Shown here one piece after another: positions 63,644 to 64,000 of a stretch of 64,000 nucleotides of DNA. The DNA lies in NCBI GenBank assembly GCA_963575745.1, contig CAUYUJ010000858.1:115001-179000 (forward strand), in the 5' to 3' direction. The position numbers and the translations under genes were made by a program. Origin of the DNA: Prorocentrum cordatum. Taxonomy: Eukaryota > Sar > Dinophyceae > Prorocentrales > Prorocentraceae. The notes under the pieces are model-generated. The model did no database searches. It worked only from the letters and a program-made list of their open reading frames with translations, and was not told the origin of the DNA. How positions within the stretch are numbered: the first letter of the stretch is position 1; each line of letters begins with the position of its first letter.

Positions 63644-64000
63644 ATGATGGTGGTGGAGATGATGGTGGAGATGATGCCGCCGATGAGGGCGAGTGTGATT
63701 GTAATGATGACGTTTGTTGCATCTGTACGGTCCCCTCCTCTCCCTCCTCCCTACTCCCACCTGCAAAACAAGATGGGGGACCTCCTCATCCTCCCCATGA
63801 TCATGTTCCGTCCCCTCTTCCTCCTCCCCCTCTTCATCCTCCCCATACTCCTCCATCCTCCACTCCATCATGTCCTTCCTCTCTTCCCTCTCGTTTCTGT
63901 GTATCATCCCTAGCTCCTGTCTTCCCCCTCCCTCCCGCCCTTCATCCTCGCCCTCCTTTCCGCCTCTCCTCCTCCTCCTCCTCCGCCGTTGCTCCTCCTC
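63421..64000. repeat. (GAT)n and C/T-rich low-complexity end
   Basis: 63536-63700 is GATGAT/GCTGAT repeat. 63720-64000 is CCTCCT/CTTCC-rich. No gene seen up to the window edge. Confidence 0.85.

Overview
The window reads as nuclear DNA of a dinoflagellate-type alveolate. Evidence: high GC; very low gene density; very large amounts of (GGA)n, (GTC)n and other simple repeats; a Tc1/mariner-like transposase with an EDNDPTGYK motif; a decayed non-LTR retrotransposon; short introns with GT, GC and apparently GA donors; and dozens of 90-200 bp elements with terminal inverted repeats (TIRs). The group is an inference from family resemblance. I recognise no rRNA, tRNA, CRISPR array or prokaryotic operon. 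There is a 100-base run of N at 33220-33319.

Layout, left to right. 1-4 kb: GC-rich spacer with short TIR elements, one nested inside another repeat. 4.4-5.6 kb: the best protein-coding evidence in the window, three minus-strand exons of a ribonuclease-inhibitor-type leucine-rich-repeat (LRR) protein. Their two introns can be placed to the base because splicing restores an exact 28-residue period. The first intron is a mobile TIR element flanked by a 4-bp target duplication, that is, an introner. Further isolated LRR exons, all on the minus strand, occur near 8.1, 14.1, 19.8, 30.8, 34.5 and 37.1 kb, with weaker candidates at 42.0 and 43.9 kb. They may be exons of one giant gene or a row of relics. 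10.5-12.4 kb: a minus-strand zinc-finger protein gene in three reading-frame pieces. 16.8-17.3 kb: an orphan coding-like segment. 17.4-18.9 kb: an 89-bp satellite. 21.1-25.2 kb: a decayed minus-strand LINE (ORF1-like, endonuclease, reverse transcriptase). 25-30.5 kb: unassigned, rich in CpG and GCGC. 31-46 kb: microsatellites and TIR elements, including a 1-kb (GGA)n block at 37.2-38.2 kb. 46.8-48.9 kb: a macrosatellite. 49-57 kb: minisatellites and a 1.26-kb foldback element with a minisatellite core. 57.3-59.2 kb: a 12-bp minisatellite followed by the Tc1/mariner transposase (two compensating frameshifts). 60.1-61.8 kb: an HUH-endonuclease/superfamily-3-helicase Rep-like gene broken by one in-frame stop. 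62.0-63.4 kb: a 49-bp satellite, then trinucleotide repeats to the end.

Biologically the window is a showcase of mobile DNA around a thin scatter of host exons. At least a dozen short TIR families are present, several in 3-7 copies. One has demonstrably become a spliced intron, others carry splice-like ends or lie against exons, and two show clean insertion footprints. Three larger mobile or Rep-type genes are present and all appear inactivated. Microsatellites often sit in the middle of TIR elements, which links simple-repeat expansion to element structure.
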